Origin: Saprospiraceae bacterium
GTDB taxonomy: Bacteria > Bacteroidota > Bacteroidia > Chitinophagales > Saprospiraceae
Direction: 5' to 3'
Assembly: GCA_041392805.1 (NCBI GenBank)
Contig: JAWKLJ010000003.1
Coordinates: 1 to 64,000 of the forward strand
Length of the DNA: 64,000 nucleotides
The notes under the pieces were generated by a model. That model made no database searches, had not been told where the DNA came from, and was given only the letters and a program-made list of their open reading frames with translations. Both the position numbers and the translations under genes were made by a program. Below are positions 19,201 to 27,222 of the stretch, piece by piece (position 1 is the stretch's first letter; each line of letters begins with the position of its first letter).

Positions 19201-21761
19201 CGTAAGTTATACTGTTCATCTGTGCATTCGATGATGAGTGCTAGCTGGTCCTCGTCGGTACTTTGAGGAACGGAACCAATAATGTTTAGTTGGGGTAAGT
19301 TTTCCAGCGACCTGAGATCGGGTTGGGTAATTCCCAGTTTAGCAAGTCGTTTCTGGTAACTCCTATTCAGGGCTTGAATGATTTCCTGATCGGCATAACC
19401 AAGACGTTCTAACACAATATCCGGACGATTATAATACAAATCAAACTGCTCAAATGGGTATACACTATTACCCGTCGAAAATGCTACATCTGTAACTCCT
19501 TTACTGGTCATATAGTAGTTGTCCGGCGTATATATGAAGTACTTCTGACCTTCCAATCCTAAAACCGTAGCTACGAGCTTTCCGGCCTTCCAATCCCATA
19601 GCTTAACGGTTCCATCTGTCCCTCCGCTGGCCAGTAAGTGACCTTCGGGTGCCATTGTTAGGTGTTCCACCTTTCCCACATGCCCCGAGAGCCTTTTCAC
19701 TTCCCTGAAGTCGGGCAAACTGTATATGATGATATCGCTTGATGCAATTGGTTGTTTTCCTCTGTAGATCCTATTAGGCGCTATCATCATGAATTTCCCG
19801 TCCTGACTCATACAGATAGGGTCATGTCTTCCTAGGTGAAAGGGCAATACCTTTTCTTGCAAAACAGCGCCAGAGTACAAGCTCCGTATCGAAAAGGAAT
19901 CTTCTTTTTGAAAGATAAATGTGTTATCAGGAAGGGGCTTAATTTGGTAACCTAGAGACATACTCGTTTTCTCCGAGGGAAGTTCAATGGGATCAATTTT
20001 CTGAAAACCTGGGAGGCGCCATCGTTGTATTTGCTTGACTCCTGGGATCAATAAGACTTCATTGTTCTGAGAAAAGTGAGCTTTTGCATCAGAGGTATAT
20101 TTCCCATCTAACTTTCGACTCATCTCCATTGTCTCCAGATCATAGACCTCCCCATTATAACTCACTAACCATTTGTTGTCTGGGCTGATACTCCAACTTC
20201 TGTCAGCGTCTTCTAATTTTAAAATTGTTTCTGGATCATCAAATGACCAGTATTTTTTCTCTCCGATAACTAGTTGGTGTTGAAAGTCTACCACCATATC
20301 GTGAAAACCATAGACCTCTACTGGAGCAGAATTCTTTGCATTGACGACATGCTTTAGGTCCCAAATTCTAATTCCTGATTCGCTATGCCCAGTGACCAGT
20401 TGCCCTTCTTTTCCAAAAGCCAATCCTTCAATGGTGCCGATTTCTTTTCGTTCAATGGTCTTTATTTTTCGACCAAGGTTTAAGTCATAGACGCCAAATT
20501 TCGTATCTCCGGTTGCCCCTTCTTTGGCTACGGCTATGCCCTTTTTCCTATTGAGTGAAAAGTGCTGCCATTTATATATATCCATTCCCCGGAAAAGAGA
20601 TTCATCATCATCTATTTCCATTTCAGGCTCTCGAAATGGGAAAGGGTATCTTTTTATATCTCTATAGGCTGTGATCAGACTACTGCCATCCTCAGAAAGA
20701 GAAAAGCTTTTTGCTTCAATAGGATCTGGCCTATGAATGGGCATCTGAGTAACTAAGTCCCACACCACTATTCTGTAAGATCCTTGTTGATCGATCACGA
20801 TCAACTGGTCCTTTCCAAAGGGTTCTATATCGATTATGTGCCGATCAGCTCCACTGGACTTCAGGTTAGCTTTTTCTGGATCGTCCTTTAGGGTATACCG
20901 CAATTCACCAGTTTGAAAATCTCGAATTTCTACGAAATCTAGCTTTTCTTCCGGCAAACCAATCCCTGTGTAGATTAGATTTCGCTCCGCATCAACTCGC
21001 ACATGTGTATAGGAGAAGGAAGATTCCTTGCCCGGGCCCGGATTAGCTCTGGCAACCTTAAATTCGTGTATCAACTGGAAAGGCTCTAACTTCCAGGTAG
21101 CTAAATGAGCTCCAGAGGTCAAGGTAATGTAGTCCCCTTCAGCAGAAATGGAGGGTTTATCCAAGGCCTCTCCAATGGTTGCTGGCAAATCGTGCTGTTC
21201 TACAGTTTCCCCCTTGCTGTAGTTCCATATAACTAGTCTAGGAGGAGTGGCCGCTCTCGTATTTGATCCAGATCTGCCTTTACGGAAACCAATAAACCGT
21301 TTCCCATCATTGATAAAAACTGTGCCTTCTAAGGCTTTTGGCAGATCTAAAAGATCCACAATCTTTCCACGTTTATAGTCCCAAATAATCAGCCTCGGAG
21401 GAATGGGTTCTCCAGATACCGTCCTAGATCTGCCTTCATGAAAACCAATGAGTTTTTCTCCGTCATCAGCAAAATAAATGTCTTTCAATTTGTTCTTCAT
21501 CCCCACTTCATCCTTTATCTTATTGGGGCCTTCCCAGGGGAATTCCAATTTACCCTTCAGCAGATCGAGACTTAAATCCCAAATGAAAATTTCTGAATTG
21601 TCTGCTATGCTAACCATGTATCGACCATCTGGTGAAAGCATGATTTTGTCTATTTCCTTACTATGCCCGTGTTGAAAAACTAGCTCAGTTTGCTGGGCTA
21701 ACAGATAGGTTGTAGTTAGAAATAGTTGAATAAGTAAAGCTATGGTTCTAGAAGTGAGCAT
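16296..21761 (-). CDS. Secreted WD40-caspase-ankyrin protein (1821 aa)
   Basis: A signal peptide (IALLIQLFLTTTYLLAQQ) precedes WD40 blades through about residue 740 (HSKEIDKIMLSPDGRYMVS, later GHVGKVEHLTMAPEGHLLAS). A beta-sandwich linker follows, then a C14-type caspase domain from about residue 920 (LHLVVVGVSKY). The catalytic His is about 1002 in LAGHGLL and Cys about 1052 in LIDACHAGE; the p10-like part reads AAAGGAEYAIEG and NGVFTHCL. An EF-hand-like stretch (SDRNGDHIITISEI) leads to ankyrin repeats from about 1235 to the end (GWTALQWAA, GWSALHYAARWGETDMV, GWTPLMLA). A caspase flanked by propeller and ankyrins is unusual. It is the last gene of the six-gene cluster, 36 bp after the previous stop. 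Periplasmic or surface proteolysis is inferred; substrate unknown. Confidence 0.88.
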   Translation of the reverse strand: MLTSRTIALLIQLFLTTTYLLAQQTELVFQHGHSKEIDKIMLSPDGRYMVSIADNSEIFIWDLSLDLLKGKLEFPWEGPNKIKDEVGMKNKLKDIYFADDGEKLIGFHEGRSRTVSGEPIPPRLIIWDYKRGKIVDLLDLPKALEGTVFINDGKRFIGFRKGRSGSNTRAATPPRLVIWNYSKGETVEQHDLPATIGEALDKPSISAEGDYITLTSGAHLATWKLEPFQLIHEFKVARANPGPGKESSFSYTHVRVDAERNLIYTGIGLPEEKLDFVEIRDFQTGELRYTLKDDPEKANLKSSGADRHIIDIEPFGKDQLIVIDQQGSYRIVVWDLVTQMPIHRPDPIEAKSFSLSEDGSSLITAYRDIKRYPFPFREPEMEIDDDESLFRGMDIYKWQHFSLNRKKGIAVAKEGATGDTKFGVYDLNLGRKIKTIERKEIGTIEGLAFGKEGQLVTGHSESGIRIWDLKHVVNAKNSAPVEVYGFHDMVVDFQHQLVIGEKKYWSFDDPETILKLEDADRSWSISPDNKWLVSYNGEVYDLETMEMSRKLDGKYTSDAKAHFSQNNEVLLIPGVKQIQRWRLPGFQKIDPIELPSEKTSMSLGYQIKPLPDNTFIFQKEDSFSIRSLYSGAVLQEKVLPFHLGRHDPICMSQDGKFMMIAPNRIYRGKQPIASSDIIIYSLPDFREVKRLSGHVGKVEHLTMAPEGHLLASGGTDGTVKLWDWKAGKLVATVLGLEGQKYFIYTPDNYYMTSKGVTDVAFSTGNSVYPFEQFDLYYNRPDIVLERLGYADQEIIQALNRSYQKRLAKLGITQPDLRSLENLPQLNIIGSVPQSTDEDQLALIIECTDEQYNLRRLQVFQNEVPLSFQEGEDVLKGRKARINLSLPLVSGSNRFQFLVINEKGATSLQQSFEIRRSSSEKPDLHLVVVGVSKYREADMNLKYAAKDARDVAALFTSRPTAYRKIHVHQFLDEAANRQEILAVKEKLMQSRPEDRVIVFLAGHGLLDDQLNYYFATHQVDFANPAAQGIAFDEMENLLNEIPARQKALLIDACHAGEVDKEEVELVTKKQEVDGEVTFRSFTNKTVQKRRIGLDNSFELMKNTYVDLRRNSGAVIIAAAGGAEYAIEGDRFQNGVFTHCLRKALAVEKDLDRTLRSDRNGDHIITISEIQQYLTVEVPKLTQNRQQPLNRVDYLYNDFEIFQYKTGNESDWQDWQGRASKEDFHTIIDQGINVHQVFADGSTWLMKAIDKQEEDDPSTLQKLVDLGADPYPQAAYYPKYSYHWNDYDYFGGLTAVAASEGKIKMLQYLVEQLHIPVDSEGWNVETQQRNGWTALQWAAYTRRYKNEGVRKAIRYLVQKGADIEKKESKNNKTPLLLAFSKPKNFEIGQLLIELGANIFATDKAGWSALHYAARWGETDMVRSLVNKGLDINLPAKDGWTPLMLAGIHEHYSTFNELLIAGADTSLQTKAGNTIAQLASQKELLTLHELMAYPGSTDRDLFVAIKNKDKAAIRQLLKSGASLNTIDGYGASLFMQLVHEIGDLAFIKEVMAYRPSLSSKGVIWTNRVGGGYYGNLQCIVAAKGQLEILKYLVENLRMPIDDPEYNPQDDQYTGWTALQWAASQRRTEVMNYLLQRSANINVGIQEGDTPALLYVKSNPKDISENWWLRSQVSIARTTWLLSNQNINARDKFGWTISHYISRGGAINYDLVGYMKQLKELGADFNIQGQNGWTPLMLATQNKSYGRMEQLVEAQANLNLRNKEGDTALMLAYKKKLKGFCRFLLEQESLDCSLVNAEGQKALDIALALDLPEIAQQIKKRADCR

Positions 21762-21797
21762 GATTGGAATGAAATTGTATGGTAGAAGTTTTCGGTA

Positions 21798-22592
21798 TTA
21801 AATCTGATGCTTTCGAAGCCAACGATCCAGGTTTCCCTTCTCAGGTACGCCATACACCTCAATCAGATAGTTTTCAATAGCTTTCTTTAACGCGCCCTCC
21901 TGATTCTCAGAGGCCTTAAAGCTGGAGCGAATAACCTCGATTTCTGCTGTTAGTCCCTCTTCATCAGGGAAGACCAACCGTAAATCATTGATCTTTAAAG
22001 ATTTCTTTTGTTCGCTGTCGTAGAAAAAGAGCTGAAAGTTGCTGGCCTTTGCCGGAGATACGGATTGAGCATCAACGGTAAAAAGGTCCTGCTTAGAAAG
22101 GATTACCCGGTTTCCTTGAAAGGGTAGCTTCTTGTTCACGGGTTCCGCTTCTCCTTCCAGACGGTATCGGATATAGAAGAAATGTGTTTCATCTGGTTGC
22201 AGATCCGTTGCGTTGATTTCTAGGGTAGCCTGCCCTCCCAGGATTAAAAAATCACGCCCATTGAGATATTCTACAAATTCAATGTAGCTGAGAATCTTTC
22301 CAGGTCGCGTTCCGAGTTTGGAGCGGATGGGTTGTAGACTGTATCCTTTCTCATTGTTTTTGGGGCGTGCAATAAACGACCGCTTATGTTCATCTATCAA
22401 CGCTAGCCGGTCTTCGTCGGATAAAAAAGTCAACTCATCTTCGGACGAAAATTGACTTTTAGTGATCAACTGCTCACCTGTACGCTTATTGACAATGTGG
22501 CCTTTCACTTTGATCACCTGATAGGTAGAGGCAGCCACAGGGGAAGCATAACCTAGCAGGAGAATGAGTAGACATAATGGGAAATCTTTCAT
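21798..22592 (-). CDS. Secreted beta-rich protein of unknown function (264 aa)
   Basis: A signal peptide (FPLCLLILLLGYASPVAAS) precedes a mature protein rich in beta strands: YQVIKVKGHIVNKRTGEQL, then LSYIEFVEYLNGRDFLILGG, and an acidic C-terminal helix region (ALKKAIENYLIEVYGVPEKG). I do not recognise a family. It starts 13 bp after the CHAT-nSTAND-WD40 stop and ends 36 bp before the WD40-caspase-ankyrin gene, so it is surely co-transcribed. Similar short secreted proteins adjoin CHAT or caspase genes in this phylum, to my memory. A periplasmic partner or substrate-presenting role is an inference. Confidence 0.7.
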   Translation of the reverse strand: MKDFPLCLLILLLGYASPVAASTYQVIKVKGHIVNKRTGEQLITKSQFSSEDELTFLSDEDRLALIDEHKRSFIARPKNNEKGYSLQPIRSKLGTRPGKILSYIEFVEYLNGRDFLILGGQATLEINATDLQPDETHFFYIRYRLEGEAEPVNKKLPFQGNRVILSKQDLFTVDAQSVSPAKASNFQLFFYDSEQKKSLKINDLRLVFPDEEGLTAEIEVIRSSFKASENQEGALKKAIENYLIEVYGVPEKGNLDRWLRKHQI

Positions 22593-22605
22593 ATTTTGAG
22601 TTGAT

Positions 22606-25600
22606 TTAGTCTAGTACATTTGTGGTATAGAGCCTTTTCCCGGCTCCTATGATAAGTTGGTGGCCGCCTGATATCAGGCCCAGGCCGACAACTGGAGTTT
22701 GTTGATATTGAGTAAGGGTTTGAATGGGGGCTCCTTCGAGTGAAAATACTTTAACCCAACCTCCTGCTCCCCCACAGGCAATTCGTTGATTATTAGGGGT
22801 GAAAGCAATTGAATAGATGGCCTGCCCCCCAGATTTGTCTTTTTCCAGTAGGTCCCTGCTCATTCGTAGTTTACCCTGCCGATCCCATATTTTTAAGGCA
22901 GCTTCGGTTCCACCATGGCCGGAAGCTATATAATCGCCATTAGGTGATAGCGCTAGCGTTTCAATAGTACCACCTCCCCCAGCCCATTCTTGTATTAACT
23001 CACCTGACCTGGACCACATCCGTAGCCATCCGTCATAGCAGCCTGTGAGCAGATCTGTTGTCCCTGGTAGGAAAAGCACACCACTTACTACATCGGGATG
23101 GGGGAAACTAGCGATTGAATCTCCTGGGATAGACCAGAGCATGGCCTGATGATCAGCTGATCCGGATAGGAAATACTGCCCATCGGGAGAAAAGGCTAGC
23201 GAAAAAATAGTGCCCTGGTGATGATCTAGCTCCACACTTTTGCTACCTTTTGAATCCCACAACACGATTTTGGTATCCTCTCCCCCACTTAGATAATATT
23301 CCTGCTGCGGTTGGACGGCTACTGCAGTTACCTTTCCTAGGTGTTCTCCAAGCTTAAGCATTGATTGCCTATCTCGATCAAATACCAGAACTGGATAGCT
23401 TTCCGCCTGATCGAATTGTGCAAAGAAGTCTTCTGCTTCCAAAGCATTGATATCGGTTTGTTCTACTTCACCTATTCCTACCAGGACCAGGTCGTTATTG
23501 GGGGATAAGGCCAGGGATTGAATACTCCCCTGCTCAAAGAAATGCGCCTCTTCTATTTTGGACCTGAGCTTCCATAGCTTGCTGGTCCCATCTTCAGAGG
23601 CAGTGACCATGTGTCGACCATCTACAGTAGGTTGCACGGTGTGTACGAAATTGCCATGTCCTCTATACGTTTTGAGGACTGTGCCAGCCTTATCCCACAA
23701 AAGGACAGTTTGGTCATCACTGGCAGAAAGTATATGCTGCTCTTCTGTCAAGAATCTAATGGCATTTACGCGCTTTTTGTGCCCGACATAGGTGCCAAGA
23801 TGCTGACCGCCAAGCGACCACTTCCAAATCTCTCCACTCCGTAGTCCGGTCAACAGGAAGGTGTCATTTGGAATAACTGTTAATGCAGTAATTTTTGCGG
23901 GATGTGGATAGGTGGCTAGTCTCTCGCCTTCTATGCTAAACAAATGTACTTCTCCATCCATGCCCCCACTTACCCACTGCTGGCCCGTTGTTGTGAAGCA
24001 TAAGCTACTGATAGCTGTCGCATGAGCATTAAACTGCTGTAGTAGGGTCCCATCATTATTCCAAAGAATGATATTACCGCCCAAATCTCCACTTAGGAAG
24101 AATTTGCCATCCTCTGTAATGGCTATTGCACTGACAGGAAATTCGTGCCCACTTAGACCTTGTGTTGACTTGTCTTCTAGATTTACTAGCGTTAAGTCCT
24201 TGCTGTCATTATACAGTAACAGCTTCTTGTTTTGGGGTAGTACCCTAGCTTCAATGACTCGATTTTCTAGCCTTAGGCTATCAATCAGATTGCAGGATCG
24301 ATCCCAAAGGGAGATCACTTTATCTTGGCAGGTGAGTACTAGACTATCCCTTTGGATAAAGGAAGCCCAGGTGACAGGTATTTCTCTGCCCAGACTGAAG
24401 GAAGAGGTATAAAACTCATTGTTGGTGTAGATGTCATGGCGGGCTTGTTGGGCGATCTTATTGGCTGGCTGAATGCCTAATGCTTTGTTGAGATGACCTA
24501 GGGCCAGGGTTGCATCCGTTTTTTCTAACTGAAAGGCTTCACTGACCATAAGACTGACTTGAGCATCTCGCTCGGACTTTTGCCACAATAGGGTGCTGAT
24601 GACAGCTAAAAGGGTAATCACGACCACTCCGCCTAGCTTTATTTGACGATTGCGCGCCCGCTCAGCTAGTCGTTTTGTTCTTCGTTGCCGACTTTTTTCA
24701 ATAAGTCCTCTTTCCTTTGCCGTCCACATTCGCATCCCTGATGCCCCTTGCTCTACCAGGGCCAAATCATCTTCGTCAAGTACAGTCGTGCTTTGCCCCT
24801 GCTTTACTTCCAACATCTTAGTGCCAAGAATCCGCATTGCTCTTTGACCTGGGCGGTCCGAATCACGGATTTCCTTTTGGATGATGGGAGCCAAGGTATC
24901 GTGAATCAGGGTGCTGTAACCCTCGGAACTTCCGGCTAATAGGTAAAGGCTTTTGAACTGTTGTAGCAACTCTTCCAGCACTGCTGCTCGATGTTCGTAC
25001 TTTTCGCGTAATTCCTCCAAGGATCGACTGCCTGCAGTGGCATATAGGGTGGTGTGAGCATGCAGTATATCGAGGGCTAGGCCAGAGGTTTCTACATGCT
25101 GCTGGATCTGCTGCTCCCAAAACCGAATCGCTGCCATTTGCTCTTGGAAGAAATCTTCTAGAAGTAGGCCCTTTTGTTGCAACTGCTGGAAACTTTGAAC
25201 CGTGAATTCCCGCTCGTAGTTTTGCTCCTCTTGTTGCCAAAGCTTGGTCATAATGATCTGCAATACGGGAGAAACGGGCGAGTCTTGATCCGCCAGGAGC
25301 TGCTTTGCCATGAGTGGCCCCAAGCCTTCCTCGACTTGTATCCTATATCGACCGCGTAAGGCATCCGTCGAACCAAGGCCTTGTACAATTTCCACAATAT
25401 CTGTCTGCGATAGCTTGTCCAGGAATACTTTTTCTTTTGGGAGGGAAAAATGCCGTAACGCCTTTTCTATTTCCGGATCGTACTCCTTGCGGTAGCTAAG
25501 GATCAATTTGTTGTTGTTGTGCTGTGAGCGATCCTCAAACATTTGCTGGAGTAGTTGCATCAATGCTTCTAATTCATCCGCTTGTTGGCCAATGGGTCGG

Positions 25601-26886
25601 GTATATATTTCCTCCACCTGGTCCAGGATGACCAGGCAAGCTCGTTGGTCATCTGAAGCACCTAGTTGCTGCCAAGCTTTCGGAGCATCTTCTGGCTGTG
25701 GCTGACTAATCGTTTTACGCTTTTCTTGCAAACTTCGCAGGATAACGGCTAACTCTTCTTTGGCCAAGTTATCCAGCTCCCGGGATAATGCCTGGAGTCG
25801 ATCAATCAGCTGGTCTATAGATGCTTCCTGTTCTAGCAGTAGGCTTTTGGCTTCACTTCTCCCCTCTTTTAAGCCCAGTACCTCCAGCAGTTGCAGTACT
25901 AATCCCTTGCTGGGGTCTCTGCGGAGGTGAATGATCTCATGCGTTTCTTCCAGGCGGGGAAATAATCCTGCTTCTAGTAAGGAAGATTTTCCTACCCCAG
26001 ATCGTCCATATAGCATGATTATCGGAGCCGTATGCGGGCTTACAATACGATGATATAAATCTCTGATATAGGATCCTCGTCCAAAGAAAACGCGGGCATG
26101 GTCCCGATGGTATCGACTGAGAAACTGGTACGGTTGATCCGGATAAGGGTAATGCGCCGGTATAGCTGGCAGACCGAAGTAAGGGTTTGCGCAAGCGTCA
26201 GGGAGGTTCCATTGTCGAGCCTCCTCCGCCCCTGCCCGAAAATGGATTTCCCATGGAAAGCGTTTGGCTTGACGAGTACCTCCTATCCCTCGTTGGCTAC
26301 TTTCTTCGCTAGCTTGTCGGTAGTAAGCTTCCACTTGTGTCTTACCCAGTTGCGCCTGTATGGTAAAAGTGCTTTCGGACCAGGCCTGTTCAAGGGTGCT
26401 ACCTTCAGAAATAGCTCGGTAGAAGTGAATGGCCAGTTCGGTGGCTAACTGATCATTGATCGCGGTGATGGTGCCAATGACCGCTGGTACTCCGCCCTCA
26501 ACCAGTGCCTGGGCCTGCAACACGGAATAACAGCCATTTAGAAAGACCAGTTGTAATCCCTTTTGCCGAGAAAGAAAGGGAACCAAACCATCCGCTTTAG
26601 CGCCACTTATGCCTCCTTGCTCATTTGTCAACAGCAACTGATCATCTTCAGCATGCCCCCCATAATGGAGGATAGCTATGCGATCTCTTAAACGCTCTCG
26701 TTGAAAGGTCGAAATCAGGTTGTCTAGCGTTGCTGTGGGCAGTAGCTCCACCTCACATAGGCCTTTGTCTTCTGCGCGCTCCAGAATGGTCCGCAGGCGG
26801 TTCAACTCCAAAGGAAGGTTCCTTAAGTAGCCGCTGGCGCCAGGGCGGTCATTGGCAAAGGCGAGTAAGATGATGGGCTTTTTCAT
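22606..26886 (-). CDS. CHAT-nSTAND-TM-WD40 protein (1426 aa)
   Basis: The N-terminal CHAT protease has His about 78 in ILHYGGHAED and Cys about 109 in VFLNGCYS. An nSTAND NTPase follows: Walker A GRSGVGKSS about 290-299, Walker B LVILDQVEE about 419. A TM helix near residues 750-772 (GGVVVITLLAVISTLLW) is preceded by a basic cluster (RTKRLAERARNRQIK), so the N-terminal half is cytoplasmic. From about 835 to the end are WD40 blades (GHEFPVSAIAITEDGKFFLSG, LWDKAGTVLKTYRGHG), therefore outside. ATG 26886 is chosen because CHAT similarity begins at MKKPIILLAFANDRPG and the longer TTG start overlaps the previous gene. The layout suggests an envelope sensor that drives NTPase oligomerisation and internal proteolysis (inference). 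Confidence 0.9.
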   Translation of the reverse strand: MKKPIILLAFANDRPGASGYLRNLPLELNRLRTILERAEDKGLCEVELLPTATLDNLISTFQRERLRDRIAILHYGGHAEDDQLLLTNEQGGISGAKADGLVPFLSRQKGLQLVFLNGCYSVLQAQALVEGGVPAVIGTITAINDQLATELAIHFYRAISEGSTLEQAWSESTFTIQAQLGKTQVEAYYRQASEESSQRGIGGTRQAKRFPWEIHFRAGAEEARQWNLPDACANPYFGLPAIPAHYPYPDQPYQFLSRYHRDHARVFFGRGSYIRDLYHRIVSPHTAPIIMLYGRSGVGKSSLLEAGLFPRLEETHEIIHLRRDPSKGLVLQLLEVLGLKEGRSEAKSLLLEQEASIDQLIDRLQALSRELDNLAKEELAVILRSLQEKRKTISQPQPEDAPKAWQQLGASDDQRACLVILDQVEEIYTRPIGQQADELEALMQLLQQMFEDRSQHNNNKLILSYRKEYDPEIEKALRHFSLPKEKVFLDKLSQTDIVEIVQGLGSTDALRGRYRIQVEEGLGPLMAKQLLADQDSPVSPVLQIIMTKLWQQEEQNYEREFTVQSFQQLQQKGLLLEDFFQEQMAAIRFWEQQIQQHVETSGLALDILHAHTTLYATAGSRSLEELREKYEHRAAVLEELLQQFKSLYLLAGSSEGYSTLIHDTLAPIIQKEIRDSDRPGQRAMRILGTKMLEVKQGQSTTVLDEDDLALVEQGASGMRMWTAKERGLIEKSRQRRTKRLAERARNRQIKLGGVVVITLLAVISTLLWQKSERDAQVSLMVSEAFQLEKTDATLALGHLNKALGIQPANKIAQQARHDIYTNNEFYTSSFSLGREIPVTWASFIQRDSLVLTCQDKVISLWDRSCNLIDSLRLENRVIEARVLPQNKKLLLYNDSKDLTLVNLEDKSTQGLSGHEFPVSAIAITEDGKFFLSGDLGGNIILWNNDGTLLQQFNAHATAISSLCFTTTGQQWVSGGMDGEVHLFSIEGERLATYPHPAKITALTVIPNDTFLLTGLRSGEIWKWSLGGQHLGTYVGHKKRVNAIRFLTEEQHILSASDDQTVLLWDKAGTVLKTYRGHGNFVHTVQPTVDGRHMVTASEDGTSKLWKLRSKIEEAHFFEQGSIQSLALSPNNDLVLVGIGEVEQTDINALEAEDFFAQFDQAESYPVLVFDRDRQSMLKLGEHLGKVTAVAVQPQQEYYLSGGEDTKIVLWDSKGSKSVELDHHQGTIFSLAFSPDGQYFLSGSADHQAMLWSIPGDSIASFPHPDVVSGVLFLPGTTDLLTGCYDGWLRMWSRSGELIQEWAGGGGTIETLALSPNGDYIASGHGGTEAALKIWDRQGKLRMSRDLLEKDKSGGQAIYSIAFTPNNQRIACGGAGGWVKVFSLEGAPIQTLTQYQQTPVVGLGLISGGHQLIIGAGKRLYTTNVLD

Positions 26887-26911
26887 GACCGTAACTTTTA
26901 CCCTTATTTTA

Positions 26912-27166
26912 TTACCAGTCAATTACAATATAACGGATTTCTCCGTGCTCTTCAGGACTGATATCCCTGTCGGTGCGGATACTCAGCTCATAGCGATTGA
27001 CAGCTGCTGTGACAATCAAAGCATACAAAGAATTGTAGTTGGCATGTTCCGTTGACAGGTGAAAGTATTGGTCCCGAGGTTGGAGACCTTCGTAATCCAG
27101 CTGTACGTATGCACCGTTTGAATAAGGATAGATTCTTTTGATCTTTCCACTTGCTCTATAAGCCAT
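26912..27166 (-). CDS. Small beta-rich cytosolic protein in the CHAT/caspase operon (84 aa)
   Basis: No signal peptide or TM segment. Predicted strands in SGKIKRIYPYSNGAYVQLDY, YALIVTAAVNRYELSIRT and a C-terminal EIRYIVIDW look like a compact beta barrel or ubiquitin-sized fold. I do not recognise a family. It lies 56 bp after the metallophosphoesterase gene and its stop is 25 bp before the CHAT gene start, so it is co-transcribed. Being cytosolic and adjacent to the only cytosolic protease of the operon, it is a candidate CHAT substrate or regulator; that is inference only. Confidence 0.7.
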   Translation of the reverse strand: MAYRASGKIKRIYPYSNGAYVQLDYEGLQPRDQYFHLSTEHANYNSLYALIVTAAVNRYELSIRTDRDISPEEHGEIRYIVIDW

Positions 27167-27222
27167 GTCTCTAGGTTTTTTGTTTTATAGATGAGGATGT
27201 TAATGTTCTAATACCCTATGGA

